Notes: a model not told the origin generated them from the sequence alone. A stretch of 64,000 bases of DNA from Dokdonella fugitiva (GCF_004342425.1 NZ_SLWQ01000004.1:1-64000); one strand, 5' to 3'; shown: positions 37,948-48,914, numbered from the stretch's first letter. Numbers and translations: made by a program.

Positions 37948-39147
37948 CTACTGCCGCGCGCGATAGGCCGCGATATGGCCCTTGACGTCCTCGACGTAGA
38001 CGAGGTCGCCGACGACGAGGGGCGCGCCTTCGATCGGCTTGCGGCTGAGGCGTTCGCGCGCGGCGAACTTGCCCTCGTCGAGGCTGAGCCAGTGCACGTA
38101 GCCTTCGACGTCGCCGACGACGACGTACTTGCCCTGGATCGCCGGCGCGGTGAGCCAGCGATACTTGAGCTGGTCCTGCTTCCACAGGTTCACGCCGGTC
38201 TCGCGATCGAACGCCCACACGTTGCCGTCCGCGTCGACCGCGACGAGCGTGTTGCCGCTGACCGCGGCACCCGTGTAGCTCGACAGGTCGCGCTGCCAGA
38301 CCGGCCGGCCGCTGTCGAGCGCGATCGCCGCGAGCTGGCCGCGATAGCCGGCGGCGTAGAGCGCGTGGCCGTCGGACACGATGTTGCCGTCGACGTCGGA
38401 GAGGCGTTCGACTTCGGTGCGGCCCTCGCCGCCGGACAGCGTCTGCGACCACAGCTCATTGCCGTCGTCGAGGCGCACGGCGACCACGCGGCCGTTGTCG
38501 TAACCGTCGTAGACGACACCGCTGGTGACCAGCGGCGCGGAATTGCTGCGCAGGCTGAGCGCCGGCACCGACTGGTCGAAGATCCACTTGCGGCTGCCGT
38601 CGGTCGCATCGAGGCCGGCGAGGCGGCCGTCGTTGCTGCGCACGACGACGATGCCGTCGGCGATCGCCGGCGCGGCGATGACTTCCGAACTCATCTGCGC
38701 CTTCCAGCGCTCCGTGCCGTCCGCCGCGGACAATGCGTAGACCTGCCCGTCGAGGCCGCCGACGACGACGAGGTCGCCCGCCGCGCTCGGGCCCCCGGCC
38801 CAGCGCAACGAGTTGTCGCGACGCGACCAGACGCGCCAGCCGTGGCGATCGCCGAGGCGCGCATGCCAGAGCGTGCGGCCCGTCGCCGCATCGAGCGCCT
38901 CGATGCTGCCGTCGATGCCGGCGGCATACAGCCGGTCGCCGTCGACGCCGGGGGCGAGGCGCGCACCGGATGCGCCGGCGCCCGAACCGACGCTCTCGCT
39001 CCACACGCGATCGACCTGCGTGGTCGGCGCGAACTCGACCAGTTCGGTCGGCGGCTGCACGTTGTCCTTCTTGCCGAGGCTCTTCAGCCAGGTGCAACCG
39101 GACAGCGCGAGGGCGATGGCTGCGGCGAGCAGGAGGGTGCGCTTCAT
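37948..39147 (-). CDS. bamB: Outer membrane assembly lipoprotein BamB
   Basis: 399 residues. A lipoprotein signal (L-A-L-S-G-C-T-W, Cys 18) is followed by PQQ-like beta-propeller repeats such as G-R-T-L-W-H-A-R-L and G-V-N-L-W-K-Q-D. BamB supports BamA in inserting beta-barrel proteins. The ATG start overlaps the stop codon of the upstream yfgM-like gene, a coupling conserved in gammaproteobacteria. Confidence 0.94.
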   Translation of the reverse strand: MKRTLLLAAAIALALSGCTWLKSLGKKDNVQPPTELVEFAPTTQVDRVWSESVGSGAGASGARLAPGVDGDRLYAAGIDGSIEALDAATGRTLWHARLGDRHGWRVWSRRDNSLRWAGGPSAAGDLVVVGGLDGQVYALSAADGTERWKAQMSSEVIAAPAIADGIVVVRSNDGRLAGLDATDGSRKWIFDQSVPALSLRSNSAPLVTSGVVYDGYDNGRVVAVRLDDGNELWSQTLSGGEGRTEVERLSDVDGNIVSDGHALYAAGYRGQLAAIALDSGRPVWQRDLSSYTGAAVSGNTLVAVDADGNVWAFDRETGVNLWKQDQLKYRWLTAPAIQGKYVVVGDVEGYVHWLSLDEGKFAARERLSRKPIEGAPLVVGDLVYVEDVKGHIAAYRARQ

Positions 39148-39836
39148 GATGCCGGCTTCTCCATCGCGGGCACGACGAGGCCGCCCGTCGCAGGCATGCT
39201 GCCGCCGACGTCCTCGAGTTTCATCTCGAGCACGCTGCCCGGCATCATCATCGCGCCATTGGCGGGATTCGCGAGCGCCTCCTCGTACGCCTTGCGCGCA
39301 TCGTCGGCGCGGCCGAGCTTGACGTAGGCATCGCCGCGGATTTCCGCGGCGGTCGCCGTGTAGCTGCCCTTCGGCACGCCGTCGACGAGCTTGAGCGCCG
39401 CGTCCGCGTCGCCCTGGGCGAGCTTCACGCGCGCGCTGCGCAACGCGATCAGCGCGCCGAGGCTGCCATCGCGCGCGTGTTCGCGCGCCCAATCGAGGGC
39501 GCTCGCCGCGCCGGCGAGATCGTTCTTGCCGACCGCGATCTCGGCCTGCTGCAGGGCCGCGAGCACCGCATACGTCGACTTCGGGAATTCCGTGCGCAAG
39601 GTCTCGGCGACCTGCAGCGCATCATCCGGCTTCTTCGCCTCGACGGCATCGGCGAGCGCCTGGTAGCGGCTCGCGGCGGCTTCGTTCTGGCTCGCCTGGT
39701 GGCTGTTCCACTGGCGCCAGCCGAAGATCAGGACCAGGCCGAGCGCGATGCCGGCGGCGATCGCCGCCGCGTTCTCGCGCAACCACTTCTGGACCAGTTC
39801 CCCTTGTTCGTGTTCGTCAAGAACGTCGAAAGACAT
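39144..39836 (-). CDS. YfgM-family ancillary SecYEG/chaperone protein
   Basis: 230 residues. A short cytoplasmic N-terminus (D-E-H-E-Q-G-E-L-V-Q-K-W-L-R-E-N) precedes one membrane helix (residues 24-43) and a periplasmic TPR-like domain with R-Y-Q-A-L-A-D-A-V. It matches the UPF0070/YfgM family, which links the SecYEG translocon to periplasmic chaperones. Stop and bamB start overlap (ATGA). Confidence 0.88.
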   Translation of the reverse strand: MSFDVLDEHEQGELVQKWLRENAAAIAAGIALGLVLIFGWRQWNSHQASQNEAAASRYQALADAVEAKKPDDALQVAETLRTEFPKSTYAVLAALQQAEIAVGKNDLAGAASALDWAREHARDGSLGALIALRSARVKLAQGDADAALKLVDGVPKGSYTATAAEIRGDAYVKLGRADDARKAYEEALANPANGAMMMPGSVLEMKLEDVGGSMPATGGLVVPAMEKPAS

Positions 39837-40010
39837 GCATTCACCCGGAAGGACAACGATGCGGAAAGCAGGGCACGGCGCGGGCCGGCCCAAAGGCGGA
39901 CAAGGTTAGCAGGAAACGGCCGCGCCGCGCCGTGCGGCACGGGCGGCGCGGTTCAGCAGGCGCTCACCGCGGGACGTGGTCCAACGCCCGCCGCGGACGC
40001 GGCGGGCGTA

Positions 40011-40991
40011 CTACTGCGCGACGCGGTCGGGCCGCGCGGCACTGCCGTCGGCGAGCAGCTTGAAGTGCGCGACGTTGCCGCGCTGGTACGGACCGAGGTC
40101 GAAGGCGTGGCCATCGACGCTGACTTCCGCGCCCTGCGCGTTGCCGATGCGCACGGACACCTGCGCGTCGCTGCGATAGGCGTGTTCGCTGCCGGCCGCG
40201 AGCATGCCGTATTCGAGGCGACGGCCATCGGGCGCGACGATCTCGACCCAGCTCTGCTCGGCGAGCTTGAGATTGATGAGGTGGGCGCCCTCGCCACTGG
40301 CCGCCGCGGGCACGGGGGCCTGCGGCTTCGGTTCGACCGGTGCGACCGGGAACGGCGCCATCGATGCGACGACGGGCGGCGGGTCCTCGGCGGCATCCGC
40401 CGGCACGTCCGCCGGCGCGTCCGTGGCACTCCCCGGCGACACCGTGTCGGCCGCGGTGCCCACGGGAATTTCGGCGAGCGCGACGTGCGCGGGCGGATCG
40501 AGCGGCGTCGTGCGCACGAGGTTCTGCTCGATGCCGCCGTGCGTGGCGAGCCAGACGGCCGGTACGACGATGATCGCGGTGAGCGCGAGGTAGGTCGCGC
40601 TGCCCGAATAGCGTTCGAACAGGTAGCGCGTGTGCGAGATCGTGCCGGTCGCGACGAGCGGCGCCGTGCGCGCGTGCGCGGCGGCGACGCGGGCCGCGTC
40701 CTCCTCGGGCACGCCGACGAGGCGCGCATAGGCGGACAGGTAGCCGCGCAGGAACACGCCGTCGCTGATGCCGGTGTAGTCGTCGTATTCGAGTCGCTCG
40801 ACCAGCTTGAGCGGAAGCTTGAGGCGCGCGGCGACATCCGCGCGGCCCAGTCCGCGCTGTTCGCGTGCGTTCGCGAGTTGCTGTCCGAACGATGCTTCGA
40901 TGCGGTCGCGCAGATCCATCGGCGCCCCTGCTGCATGAACGTCCTGCGGTGCGGAATACTCGTTCACTTCGGTGGCCTCTTCGGCTCTCAT
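40011..40991 (-). CDS. rodZ: RodZ-like cell-shape protein
   Basis: 326 residues with the RodZ plan: an N-terminal Xre-like helix-turn-helix (G-Q-Q-L-A-N-A-R-E-Q-R-G-L near 37-49, then V-F-L-R-G-Y-L-S-A-Y-A-R), a single membrane helix near 135-155, a Pro/Ala-rich periplasmic linker and a C-terminal DUF4115 domain (S-W-V-E-I-V-A-P-D-G-R-R-L). RodZ anchors MreB to the membrane. In many gammaproteobacteria ispG and hisS follow; here yfgM comes next. Start ATG 40989-40991 has GAGGA upstream. A GC-rich hairpin directly after the stop (39985-40008) lacks a T-run. Confidence 0.87.
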   Translation of the reverse strand: MRAEEATEVNEYSAPQDVHAAGAPMDLRDRIEASFGQQLANAREQRGLGRADVAARLKLPLKLVERLEYDDYTGISDGVFLRGYLSAYARLVGVPEEDAARVAAAHARTAPLVATGTISHTRYLFERYSGSATYLALTAIIVVPAVWLATHGGIEQNLVRTTPLDPPAHVALAEIPVGTAADTVSPGSATDAPADVPADAAEDPPPVVASMAPFPVAPVEPKPQAPVPAAASGEGAHLINLKLAEQSWVEIVAPDGRRLEYGMLAAGSEHAYRSDAQVSVRIGNAQGAEVSVDGHAFDLGPYQRGNVAHFKLLADGSAARPDRVAQ

Positions 40992-41145
40992 CGGATGGAT
41001 TCCTCTGGACGGGGGCAGCGCCAGCTGGCTGCACTCCCGGTCCGCCTCGTCAGGCCCGCACGTCCGCTGCGGGCTCCCCTTCGCTGCATGCGAGCCGGTG
41101 TCGTCGACGATCCCGGCATCCTGGTCGATCCCTCTCACCGCTTCC

Positions 41146-41922
41146 CTACCCGTGTGGATTCAGCGTCCGTGCTTCGGCCGAATCCGGGAAGCTGCGCAAC
41201 AACTTGCGCGAATACTCGCTCGCCCCGCTCGCGTTGCCGAGGTGCAGCTCGATGTTGCGGCCGAGCATGAGCGCGTCCGGGCGCGGCGCGGAAAGCGACT
41301 CGAAGCGCTGCACGAACGCGCGCGCCTTCATGTAGTCGCCCTTGCCGTACAGGATCGTGGCGAGCGCGAGCAGTGCTCCGGCATCGTTCGGGTTGAGCGC
41401 CAGCGCCTGGCGCAGCACCTTTTCGGCTTCCTCGGTCTTGCCGGCCTTGGCGAGGCAGGTCCCCGAATTGGCGAGCGCGAGCGCCGGCGTCTGGTAGAAC
41501 GGGTCGGCGAGCGCGCGCTCGAAATACTGCTGGGCCTGGTCGTAATGCCCCTGCGTGCAGAGGAAACGGCCGTAGTTGTTGTTCTCGGCGCCGCCCTTGG
41601 GCTTCAGCTGCGCCGCGCGCCGGTAGTGCTCTTCGGCTTTCGGCAGGTCATTGATGCTCTCGTAGAGTACGGCGATGACGGTTTGCGCATCGACGTAGTC
41701 CGGGTTGAAATCGAGCGCCTTGTTGAGCTTCTCGAGCGCGAGCTCGAGCTTGCCCTGCTGCAGGTACTTCTGGCCGAGTTCGGTGTGCACGCGCGCGGCG
41801 TCGTCGCGTTGCGTCGCGGGGTCGTCCTTCCTCACCGTCCCCGTGCTGCCGCCCTCGCAGCCGACGAGTACGCCGGCGGACGCCGCGAGCGCCACCACGA
41901 GGAATGCACGCTCAAGCCGCAT
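41146..41922 (-). CDS. pilW: Type IV pilus lipoprotein PilW/PilF
   Basis: 258 residues. Lipoprotein signal (A-G-V-L-V-G-C-E-G, Cys 22) and six or so tetratricopeptide repeats, for example [17 protein letters not shown] and [13 protein letters not shown]. PilW/PilF is the outer-membrane pilotin that localises and assembles the PilQ secretin. It overlaps the end of rlmN by 11 bases. Confidence 0.9.
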   Translation of the reverse strand: MRLERAFLVVALAASAGVLVGCEGGSTGTVRKDDPATQRDDAARVHTELGQKYLQQGKLELALEKLNKALDFNPDYVDAQTVIAVLYESINDLPKAEEHYRRAAQLKPKGGAENNNYGRFLCTQGHYDQAQQYFERALADPFYQTPALALANSGTCLAKAGKTEEAEKVLRQALALNPNDAGALLALATILYGKGDYMKARAFVQRFESLSAPRPDALMLGRNIELHLGNASGASEYSRKLLRSFPDSAEARTLNPHG

Positions 41923-43024
41923 CGGCGACGCCTCCTTCGAGCTTGCGGCGGAATTCCGCCTGGCGCCGCGTGCGGTCCATGACCTGGCCCTTGAGCTGGC
42001 CGCACGCCGCGTCGATGTCGTCGCCGCGCGTGCGGCGCACCATCGTCAGCACGTCGGCGTCGAGCAGGATCTTCTGGAAGGCGCGGATGTCGGCCTCCTC
42101 CGAACGCTCGAAGCGCGTGCCGTGGAACGGGTTGAACGGGATCAGGTTGACCTTGGCCGGCAGGCGGCGCATGAGCTTGATCAGCTGGCGCGCGTGCTCG
42201 GGTTTGTCGTTGACGCCCTTGAGCATCGTGTATTCGAACGTGATCGTCGTGCGCGGGCGGCGCGCGGCGTAGCGCGCGCATGCGGCGAGCAGTTCGGCGA
42301 TCGGATACTTCTTGTTGAGCGGTACGAGCTCGGTGCGCAGCTCGTCATTCGGGGCGTGCAGCGAAACCGCGAGCGACACGTCGCTGGACTCGGACAGCTT
42401 GTCGATCATCGGCACGAGTCCCGCGGTCGACAGCGTGACGCGCTTGTTGGCGAGGCCGAAGCCGAGGTCGTCGCGCATGACGTCCATCGCGGTGACGACG
42501 TTGTCGAAGTTCAGCAGCGGCTCGCCCATTCCCATCATGACGACGTTGGTGAGCTTGCGCTGGTGGTGTGGCACGTTGCCGAGGTGCTTCGCCGCGACCC
42601 ACACCTGGCCGACGATCTCGGCGGCGGAGAGGTTGCGGTTGAAGCCCTGCGTCGCGGTGGAGCAGAACTGGCAGTTGAGGCCGCAGCCGACCTGCGAGGA
42701 CACGCACAGCGTGCCGCGCGAGGTCTCCGGGATGAACACCGTCTCGATCGCGTTGCCGCCGTCCATGCCGAGCAGCCACTTGTGCGTGCCGTCGCTCGCC
42801 TGCTTCTCGAACAGGGTGTTCGGCGGCGTGATCTCGATCGCCTGCGAAAGCTTGTCGCGCAGCGCCTTGCCGACGTCGGTCATCTGCGCGAAGTCGGTGA
42901 CGTGGCGGTGATAGACCCACTTCATGACCTGGTCGGCGCGATACGGCTTCTCGCCGAGCTGCGCGAACAGGTCGCGCAGCCCCTTGCGGTCGTAGTCGAA
43001 CAGGTTGGCCTTCGCCGTCGTCAC
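41912..43024 (-). CDS. rlmN: 23S rRNA/tRNA adenine C2-methyltransferase, radical SAM
   Basis: 370 residues. RlmN methylates A2503 of 23S rRNA and A37 of some tRNAs. The radical-SAM cluster motif is C-G-L-N-C-Q-F-C near residue 120, preceded by S-S-Q-V-G, and the G-M-G-E-P-L-L-N segment follows. A further cysteine near the C-terminus (A-A-C-G-Q-L-K) is the expected methyl carrier. Between ndk and pilW, the common order. Confidence 0.96.
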   Translation of the reverse strand: MTTAKANLFDYDRKGLRDLFAQLGEKPYRADQVMKWVYHRHVTDFAQMTDVGKALRDKLSQAIEITPPNTLFEKQASDGTHKWLLGMDGGNAIETVFIPETSRGTLCVSSQVGCGLNCQFCSTATQGFNRNLSAAEIVGQVWVAAKHLGNVPHHQRKLTNVVMMGMGEPLLNFDNVVTAMDVMRDDLGFGLANKRVTLSTAGLVPMIDKLSESSDVSLAVSLHAPNDELRTELVPLNKKYPIAELLAACARYAARRPRTTITFEYTMLKGVNDKPEHARQLIKLMRRLPAKVNLIPFNPFHGTRFERSEEADIRAFQKILLDADVLTMVRRTRGDDIDAACGQLKGQVMDRTRRQAEFRRKLEGGVADAA

Positions 43025-43035
43025 GATCGCTTCCT

Positions 43036-43461
43036 TCAGCGCGGGCTGATCTCGGTGTCGGCGAAGAAATACGCGATTTCCACCTTGGCCGTTTCCAGCG
43101 CGTCGGAGCCGTGCACCGCGTTGGCGTCGATCGACGCGGCGAAGTCCGCGCGGATCGTGCCCGGCGCGGCGTCCTTCGGATTGGTGGCGCCCATGAGTTC
43201 GCGGTTCTTGAGCACCGCGCCTTCGCCCTCGAGCACCTGGATCATCACCGGGCCCGAGACCATGAATTCGACGAGCGCGTTGAAGAACGGGCGCTCGCGG
43301 TGGACCGCGTAGAAACCTTCGGCTTCCTTGCGCGAGAGATGCTTCATCTTCGCCGCGATGATCCTCAGGCCCGCCTTCTCGAAACGGGTGTAGATCTCGC
43401 CGATGACGTTCTTAGCCACTGCGTCGGGCTTGATGATCGAAAGGGTGCGCTCCAGCGCCAT
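43036..43461 (-). CDS. ndk: Nucleoside diphosphate kinase
   Basis: 141 residues. Ndk moves phosphate from ATP to other nucleoside diphosphates through a histidine; the active site N-A-V-H-G-S-D is near residue 115-121 and the N-terminus is [12 protein letters not shown]. Eleven bases before rlmN. Confidence 0.97.
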   Translation of the reverse strand: MALERTLSIIKPDAVAKNVIGEIYTRFEKAGLRIIAAKMKHLSRKEAEGFYAVHRERPFFNALVEFMVSGPVMIQVLEGEGAVLKNRELMGATNPKDAAPGTIRADFAASIDANAVHGSDALETAKVEIAYFFADTEISPR

Positions 43462-43660
43462 GTGCCGGTTTCTCCAGTCAGGTCGGTTTTCTGGGGGACG
43501 GCCGGGCCGCGTTCGGGCGCCCGGATGCCGTTATAACGCCAAATCCGCGCCAATCCGCGGGCTTAGCTCACATTATCGCGCGAGATTCTAGCTAATTAAT
43601 GGCGCGATGGACACCGCCGGCTTCGCCGGTTTGACCGATCGCCGCCGACTCGCCTAACAT

Positions 43661-43676
43661 TCAAACGATCGTTTGA
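43661..43676. promoter_or_regulatory. PsrA/FadR-like operator palindrome
   Basis: TCAAACGATCGTTTGA is a perfect 16-base palindrome, 15 bases upstream of the TetR gene. It fits the C/GAAAC-N(2-4)-GTTTC/G consensus of PsrA sites. The position implies autoregulation; the fatty-acid genes downstream may be regulated elsewhere, as no second copy was seen before them. Confidence 0.75.
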
Positions 43677-43691
43677 CCCGTCGTCCGGATC

Positions 43692-44315
43692 GTGCGCAGC
43701 GCAAACCCGAATTTTTCCACCAGGGAACGCATCCTCGGCGTGGCCGAAACCCTGTTCGCCCGGCATGGTTTCGCCGGCGCCTCGCTGCGCCAGGTGACCG
43801 CGGCCGCGAAGGTCAACCTCGCCGCGGTGAACTATCACTTCGGTTCGAAGGAAAGCCTCATCGAGGAGGTGTTCAGGCGCCGCCTCGACGAGCTCAACCG
43901 CCATCGCCTCGCGGCGCTCGCGGCCGTGCAGGCGCGAGCGGACCACACGCTCGAGGACGTGCTCGACGCGTTCATCCGCCCCGCGCTCGAACAATCGATG
44001 GACAGCGCCGGCGGTGCCGCGTTCGTGCGCGTGCTCGCGCGTGCCTATGCCGAACACGACGAGCGCCTGCGCAAGTTCCTGTCCGACAACTACGGCCACG
44101 TGCTGCGTGATTTCGCCACCGCGTTCGCGCGCCTGCTGCCGCAGCTGGACAAGGAAGAGCTGTACTGGCGCCTCGATATCGTCGCCGGCGCCCTCACCTA
44201 TGCGATGGCCGATTTCGGCATGATCAAGCGCAAGAGCGACGTCAGCGAGCACAGTCATCGCGAGCAGGCGGCGCAGCATCTCGTGCGGTTCGCCGCCGCG
44301 GGATTGAGGGCGTAG
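43692..44315 (+). CDS. PsrA-like TetR regulator of fatty-acid oxidation
   Basis: 207 residues. TetR DNA-binding domain with R-E-R-I-L-G-V-A-E-T-L-F-A-R-H-G-F, L-R-Q-V-T-A-A-A-K-V-N-L-A-A-V-N-Y-H-F-G-S-K-E-S-L, very like PsrA, followed by a ligand-binding domain. PsrA-type repressors release DNA on binding long-chain acyl compounds. It starts with GTG (43692-43694), and the two beta-oxidation genes follow on the same strand. Confidence 0.82.
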   Translation: MRSANPNFSTRERILGVAETLFARHGFAGASLRQVTAAAKVNLAAVNYHFGSKESLIEEVFRRRLDELNRHRLAALAAVQARADHTLEDVLDAFIRPALEQSMDSAGGAAFVRVLARAYAEHDERLRKFLSDNYGHVLRDFATAFARLLPQLDKEELYWRLDIVAGALTYAMADFGMIKRKSDVSEHSHREQAAQHLVRFAAAGLRA

Positions 44316-44489
44316 CTGTGCCATCGTCCCTGATGGCCGCTTCGGCGTCGCGCTTGGCCTCGTGACGCATTCACGGCCTCGTGTCGTCCAGAGCGGCCAT
44401 CCATGGCCGCACTTTTCATCGACAGCAACACGTCGTCGGCAACACATTGCCGGCAACATCGACATCCACTTTTCAATCCGGAGTCTTCC

Positions 44490-46865
44490 ATGAGTCATCC
44501 GCCCCTCCGTATCCGCAAGGCGGCCGTGCTCGGCGCCGGCGTCATGGGCGCGCAAATCGCCGCGCACCTCGCCAATGCCGACGTCGAGACGCTGCTGTTC
44601 GACCTGCCGGCGAAGGACGGCGACAAGAACGGCATCGCCATCAAGGCCATCGCGAACCTCGCCAAGCTGTCGCCGGCGCCGCTCGCCGACAAGTCGAAGG
44701 TCGCGGGCATCACGCCGGCCAATTACGACGAGCACCTCGAGGCCCTGCGCGGCTGCGACCTCATCATCGAGGCGATTGCGGAACGGCTGGACTGGAAACT
44801 CGATCTTTACAGGAAGATCGCACCGTATGTGTCTGATTCTGCAGTGCTGGCGAGCAACACGTCCGGGCTGTCGATCAATGCGCTCGCCGAGGCGCTGCCG
44901 GCCGCGCTGCAGCCGCGCTTCAGCGGCATCCACTTCTTCAACCCGCCGCGCTACATGCACCTGGTCGAGCTGATCCCCGACAGCCGCACCGACCGCGGCG
45001 TGCTCGCCGGCCTCGAGGCATTCCTGACCACGACGCTCGGCAAGGGCGTCGTGCACGCGAAGGACACGCCGAACTTCATCGGCAACCGCATCGGCGTGTT
45101 CTCGATCCTGGCGACGATGCACCACACCGCGCAGTACGGCCTCGGCTTCGACCTCGTCGACGCGTTGACCGGCCCGGCGATCGGCCGGCCGAAGAGCGCG
45201 ACCTATCGCACCGCGGACGTGGTCGGCCTCGACACGATGGCGCACGTGATCAAGACGATGGCCGACACGCTCCCCGGCGACCCCTGGCATGCGCACTTCC
45301 AGTCGCCGCCCTGGCTCTCGGCCCTCATCGCCAAGGGCGCGCTCGGCCAGAAGACCGGCGCAGGCATCTACACCAAGCGCGGCAAGGACATCGTGGTGCT
45401 CGATCTCGCCCGGCAGGACTACGTGCCGGCGGCGGCGAAGCCGTCGGATGAAGTGGCCGCGATCCTCGCGATCAGGAATCCGGCCGAGAAGTTCGCCAAG
45501 CTGCGCGCGTCGCCCGATCCGCAGGCGCGATTCCTGTGGGCGGTGTTTCGCGACCTTTTCCACTACTCGGCCTACCACCTCGCCGACATCGCCGACACTG
45601 CGCGCGACGTCGACTTCGCGATCCGCTGGGGCTACGGCTGGAAGCTCGGGCCGTTCGAAACCTGGCAGACCGCAGGCTGGGCCGACGTCGCCAAGTGGAT
45701 CGCCGAGGACATCGCGGCCGGCAAGGCGATGAGCAATGCGCCGCTGCCGGCTTGGGTCGGCCAGGTCGACGGCGTGCATCACGCCGGCGGCTCGTATTCG
45801 CCAGGCACAGGCAAGGACGAGCCGCGCTCGTCGCATCCGGTATACGCGCGCCAGCTGTTCCCGGATGCGCTCGTCGGCGAGACGTTCGATACCGGCACGA
45901 CGCTATGGGAGAACGACGGCGTGCGCCTCTGGCGCTTCGGCGACGAGCGCGTCGGGATCCTTTCGTTCAAGACCAAGATGAACACGGTCAACGACGCGGT
46001 GCTCGACGGCGTGCAGCAGGCGATCGACTACGCCGAGAAGAACCTCGATGCGGTCGTGATCTGGCAGGACAGCGACAAGGCGTTCTCCGCCGGCGCGGAC
46101 CTCAAGGGCATGCTCGGCTTCGTGCAATCCGGGCAGATTGCCAAGCTCGAGTCGATGATCGCGAACTTCCAGAAGACGAGCCAGCGCATCAAGTATTCGC
46201 TCGTGCCGGTGGTCGCCGCCGTGCGCGGCCTCGCGCTCGGCGGCGGCTGCGAATTCCAGATGCACTGCGCGCGCACGGTCGCGGCGCTCGAGAGCTACAT
46301 CGGCCTCGTCGAAGCCGGCGTCGGCCTGCTGCCCGCGGGCGGCGGCCTCAAGGAGATCGCCGTGCGCGCATCGCAGCGCGCCGCCGACGGCGACGTGTTT
46401 CCGGAGATCAAGTGCATGTTCGAGGCGGTCGCGCAGGCGAAGACCTCGGGCAGCGCGCTCGAGGCCAAGCAGCTCGGCCTGCTGCGCCCTGACGACGTCG
46501 TCGTGTTCAACGGCTTCGAGTTGCTGCATGTCGCCAGGAAGGTCGCCGCCGCGATGGCGGATGCCGGCTATCGCCCGCCGCTCCCGGCGAACGCGGTCAG
46601 CGTCGCCGGAGACGTCGGCCTCGCGACCCTGAAGATGGCACTCGTCAACATGCTCGAAGGCCGCTTCATCTCCGCGCACGACGACGTCATCGCCACGCGC
46701 ATCGGCGACGTGCTCTGCGGCGGCGCGGTCGAGCGCGGCTCGCAGGTCGACGAGCAATGGCTGCTCGACCTCGAACGCAAGCATTTCTTCGAACTCGCGC
46801 AGATGCCGAAGACGCAGGAGCGCATCGCCCACACGCTCGCGACCGGCAAGCCGCTGAGGAACTGA
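44490..46865 (+). CDS. 3-hydroxyacyl-CoA dehydrogenase/enoyl-CoA hydratase fusion
   Basis: 791 residues. The dehydrogenase part is N-terminal (A-A-V-L-G-A-G-V-M-G-A-Q-I-A-A-H-L at 11-27, F-F-N-P-P near 150, A-K-D-T-P-N-F-I-G-N-R), and the enoyl-CoA hydratase part is C-terminal (A-F-S-A-G-A-D-L-K-G near 534, A-L-G-G-G-C-E-F near 582). This dehydrogenase-first order is that of FadN-type proteins, not the hydratase-first FadB. It carries out two steps of beta-oxidation; the thiolase follows. Start ATG 44490. Confidence 0.92.
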   Translation: MSHPPLRIRKAAVLGAGVMGAQIAAHLANADVETLLFDLPAKDGDKNGIAIKAIANLAKLSPAPLADKSKVAGITPANYDEHLEALRGCDLIIEAIAERLDWKLDLYRKIAPYVSDSAVLASNTSGLSINALAEALPAALQPRFSGIHFFNPPRYMHLVELIPDSRTDRGVLAGLEAFLTTTLGKGVVHAKDTPNFIGNRIGVFSILATMHHTAQYGLGFDLVDALTGPAIGRPKSATYRTADVVGLDTMAHVIKTMADTLPGDPWHAHFQSPPWLSALIAKGALGQKTGAGIYTKRGKDIVVLDLARQDYVPAAAKPSDEVAAILAIRNPAEKFAKLRASPDPQARFLWAVFRDLFHYSAYHLADIADTARDVDFAIRWGYGWKLGPFETWQTAGWADVAKWIAEDIAAGKAMSNAPLPAWVGQVDGVHHAGGSYSPGTGKDEPRSSHPVYARQLFPDALVGETFDTGTTLWENDGVRLWRFGDERVGILSFKTKMNTVNDAVLDGVQQAIDYAEKNLDAVVIWQDSDKAFSAGADLKGMLGFVQSGQIAKLESMIANFQKTSQRIKYSLVPVVAAVRGLALGGGCEFQMHCARTVAALESYIGLVEAGVGLLPAGGGLKEIAVRASQRAADGDVFPEIKCMFEAVAQAKTSGSALEAKQLGLLRPDDVVVFNGFELLHVARKVAAAMADAGYRPPLPANAVSVAGDVGLATLKMALVNMLEGRFISAHDDVIATRIGDVLCGGAVERGSQVDEQWLLDLERKHFFELAQMPKTQERIAHTLATGKPLRN

Positions 46866-46869
46866 AAAG

Positions 46870-46968
46870 CCGGGAATCGGGCGCAGGAAACCGGGAGCCG
46901 TCGAAGGCGCTGACGCCGACGGTTCTCGCCTGCTCGACGATTCCCCATTCCCCATTCCCGATTCCCGG
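46870..46968. repeat. Intergenic inverted-repeat element between beta-oxidation genes
   Basis: CCGGGAATCGGG (46870-46881) and its exact complement CCCGATTCCCGG (46957-46968) bound about 100 bases. The right arm is preceded by a direct repetition ATTCCCCATTCCCCATTCCC. The low-complexity ATTCCC/GGGAAT motif resembles dispersed intergenic repeats seen in this order. It fills the gap between two co-transcribed genes, so it may form a hairpin in the mRNA. Confidence 0.65.
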
Positions 46969-46976
46969 AGCATTCC

Positions 46977-48173
<1,197 letters not shown>

Positions 48174-48175
48174 CG

Positions 48176-48529
48176 ATGATCGTCGGGCCCGTCGCCGTCG
48201 CGCTCGCCGGCGCTGCGGCAGGCGTCGCCTGCTGCAGTGCATGGATGATCGCGGCGGGGCGCGACGGCGCCCTCGAGGCCCCCGCGCTGCGATCGGCCGC
48301 GGCGATGCTCGCATTCCTCGCGGTCGTCACTGCCTGGGTGCAGTTCGGCCTCGGCGGCCTGTTCGGCGGCTCGCTCGAAACGATGCTGTCGCTCGACATC
48401 GATGCCTTCGCAGGCCGTCGCATCGTGCCGCTGTTCGGGATGTGGGCCTGCCTCGCCGCCGCGCTGGAGGCGGCCGCCGGCGCTGCAGTGCTCCGCTGCG
48501 CCGGCGCAGACGCCGTTCGTAGCGGCTAG
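48176..48529 (+). CDS. Small membrane protein of unknown function
   Basis: 117 residues, starting 2 bases after the thiolase stop. Three hydrophobic stretches are evident: [30 protein letters not shown] and [16 protein letters not shown]. No family was recognised. Probably expressed with the beta-oxidation genes. Its 3' end overlaps the convergent csaA-like gene by 4 bases. Confidence 0.6.
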   Translation: MIVGPVAVALAGAAAGVACCSAWMIAAGRDGALEAPALRSAAAMLAFLAVVTAWVQFGLGGLFGGSLETMLSLDIDAFAGRRIVPLFGMWACLAAALEAAAGAAVLRCAGADAVRSG

Positions 48530-48858
48530 GCGAGGCGCGTTCCGTTCGGCACCGCGCGTTCGATCGCGGTGACGACGACGCCCTGCTCCGTCGGGAAGCC
48601 CGTGAGCAGGAATTCCGAAACGAACGGGCCGACCTGCTTCGGCGGGAAATTGATCACGCCGACGACCTGTCGGCCGACGAGGTCTTCCGGCGCATACAAC
48701 GTCGTCACCTGGGCGCTCGTCTTCTTTTCGCCGTACGGGCCGAAGTCGACCCAGATCCTGTAGGCCGGCTTGCGCGCCTCGGGAAAGCGCTCGACGCGCG
48801 TGACGGTGCCGGCGACGAGCAGCACCTTCTCGAAATCACTCCAGCTGATGGTGTCCAT
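48526..48858 (-). CDS. csaA: CsaA-like tRNA-binding protein
   Basis: 110 residues with the tRNA-binding (EMAP II-like OB) fold: [25 protein letters not shown], and the family-typical [13 protein letters not shown] and F-L-L-T-G-F. CsaA is a small dimeric tRNA-binding protein with chaperone-like activity in Bacillus. The monomer lacks other domains. Confidence 0.9.
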   Translation of the reverse strand: MDTISWSDFEKVLLVAGTVTRVERFPEARKPAYRIWVDFGPYGEKKTSAQVTTLYAPEDLVGRQVVGVINFPPKQVGPFVSEFLLTGFPTEQGVVVTAIERAVPNGTRLA

Positions 48859-48914
48859 GCATTCGTCCAGTCAGGAACGACGGCGGGCGCAGCCCGCCGC
48901 GCTTGCCTCGCCGC

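Noticed and set aside
39985..40008. GC-rich hairpin after rodZ as a terminator
   Set aside because: The stem is strong but no T-run follows on the transcribed strand, so it was mentioned only in the gene entry.
43596..45836. A 746-codon minus-strand ORF opposite the TetR and dehydrogenase genes
   Set aside because: It spans two well-supported genes on the other strand and shows no family motif.
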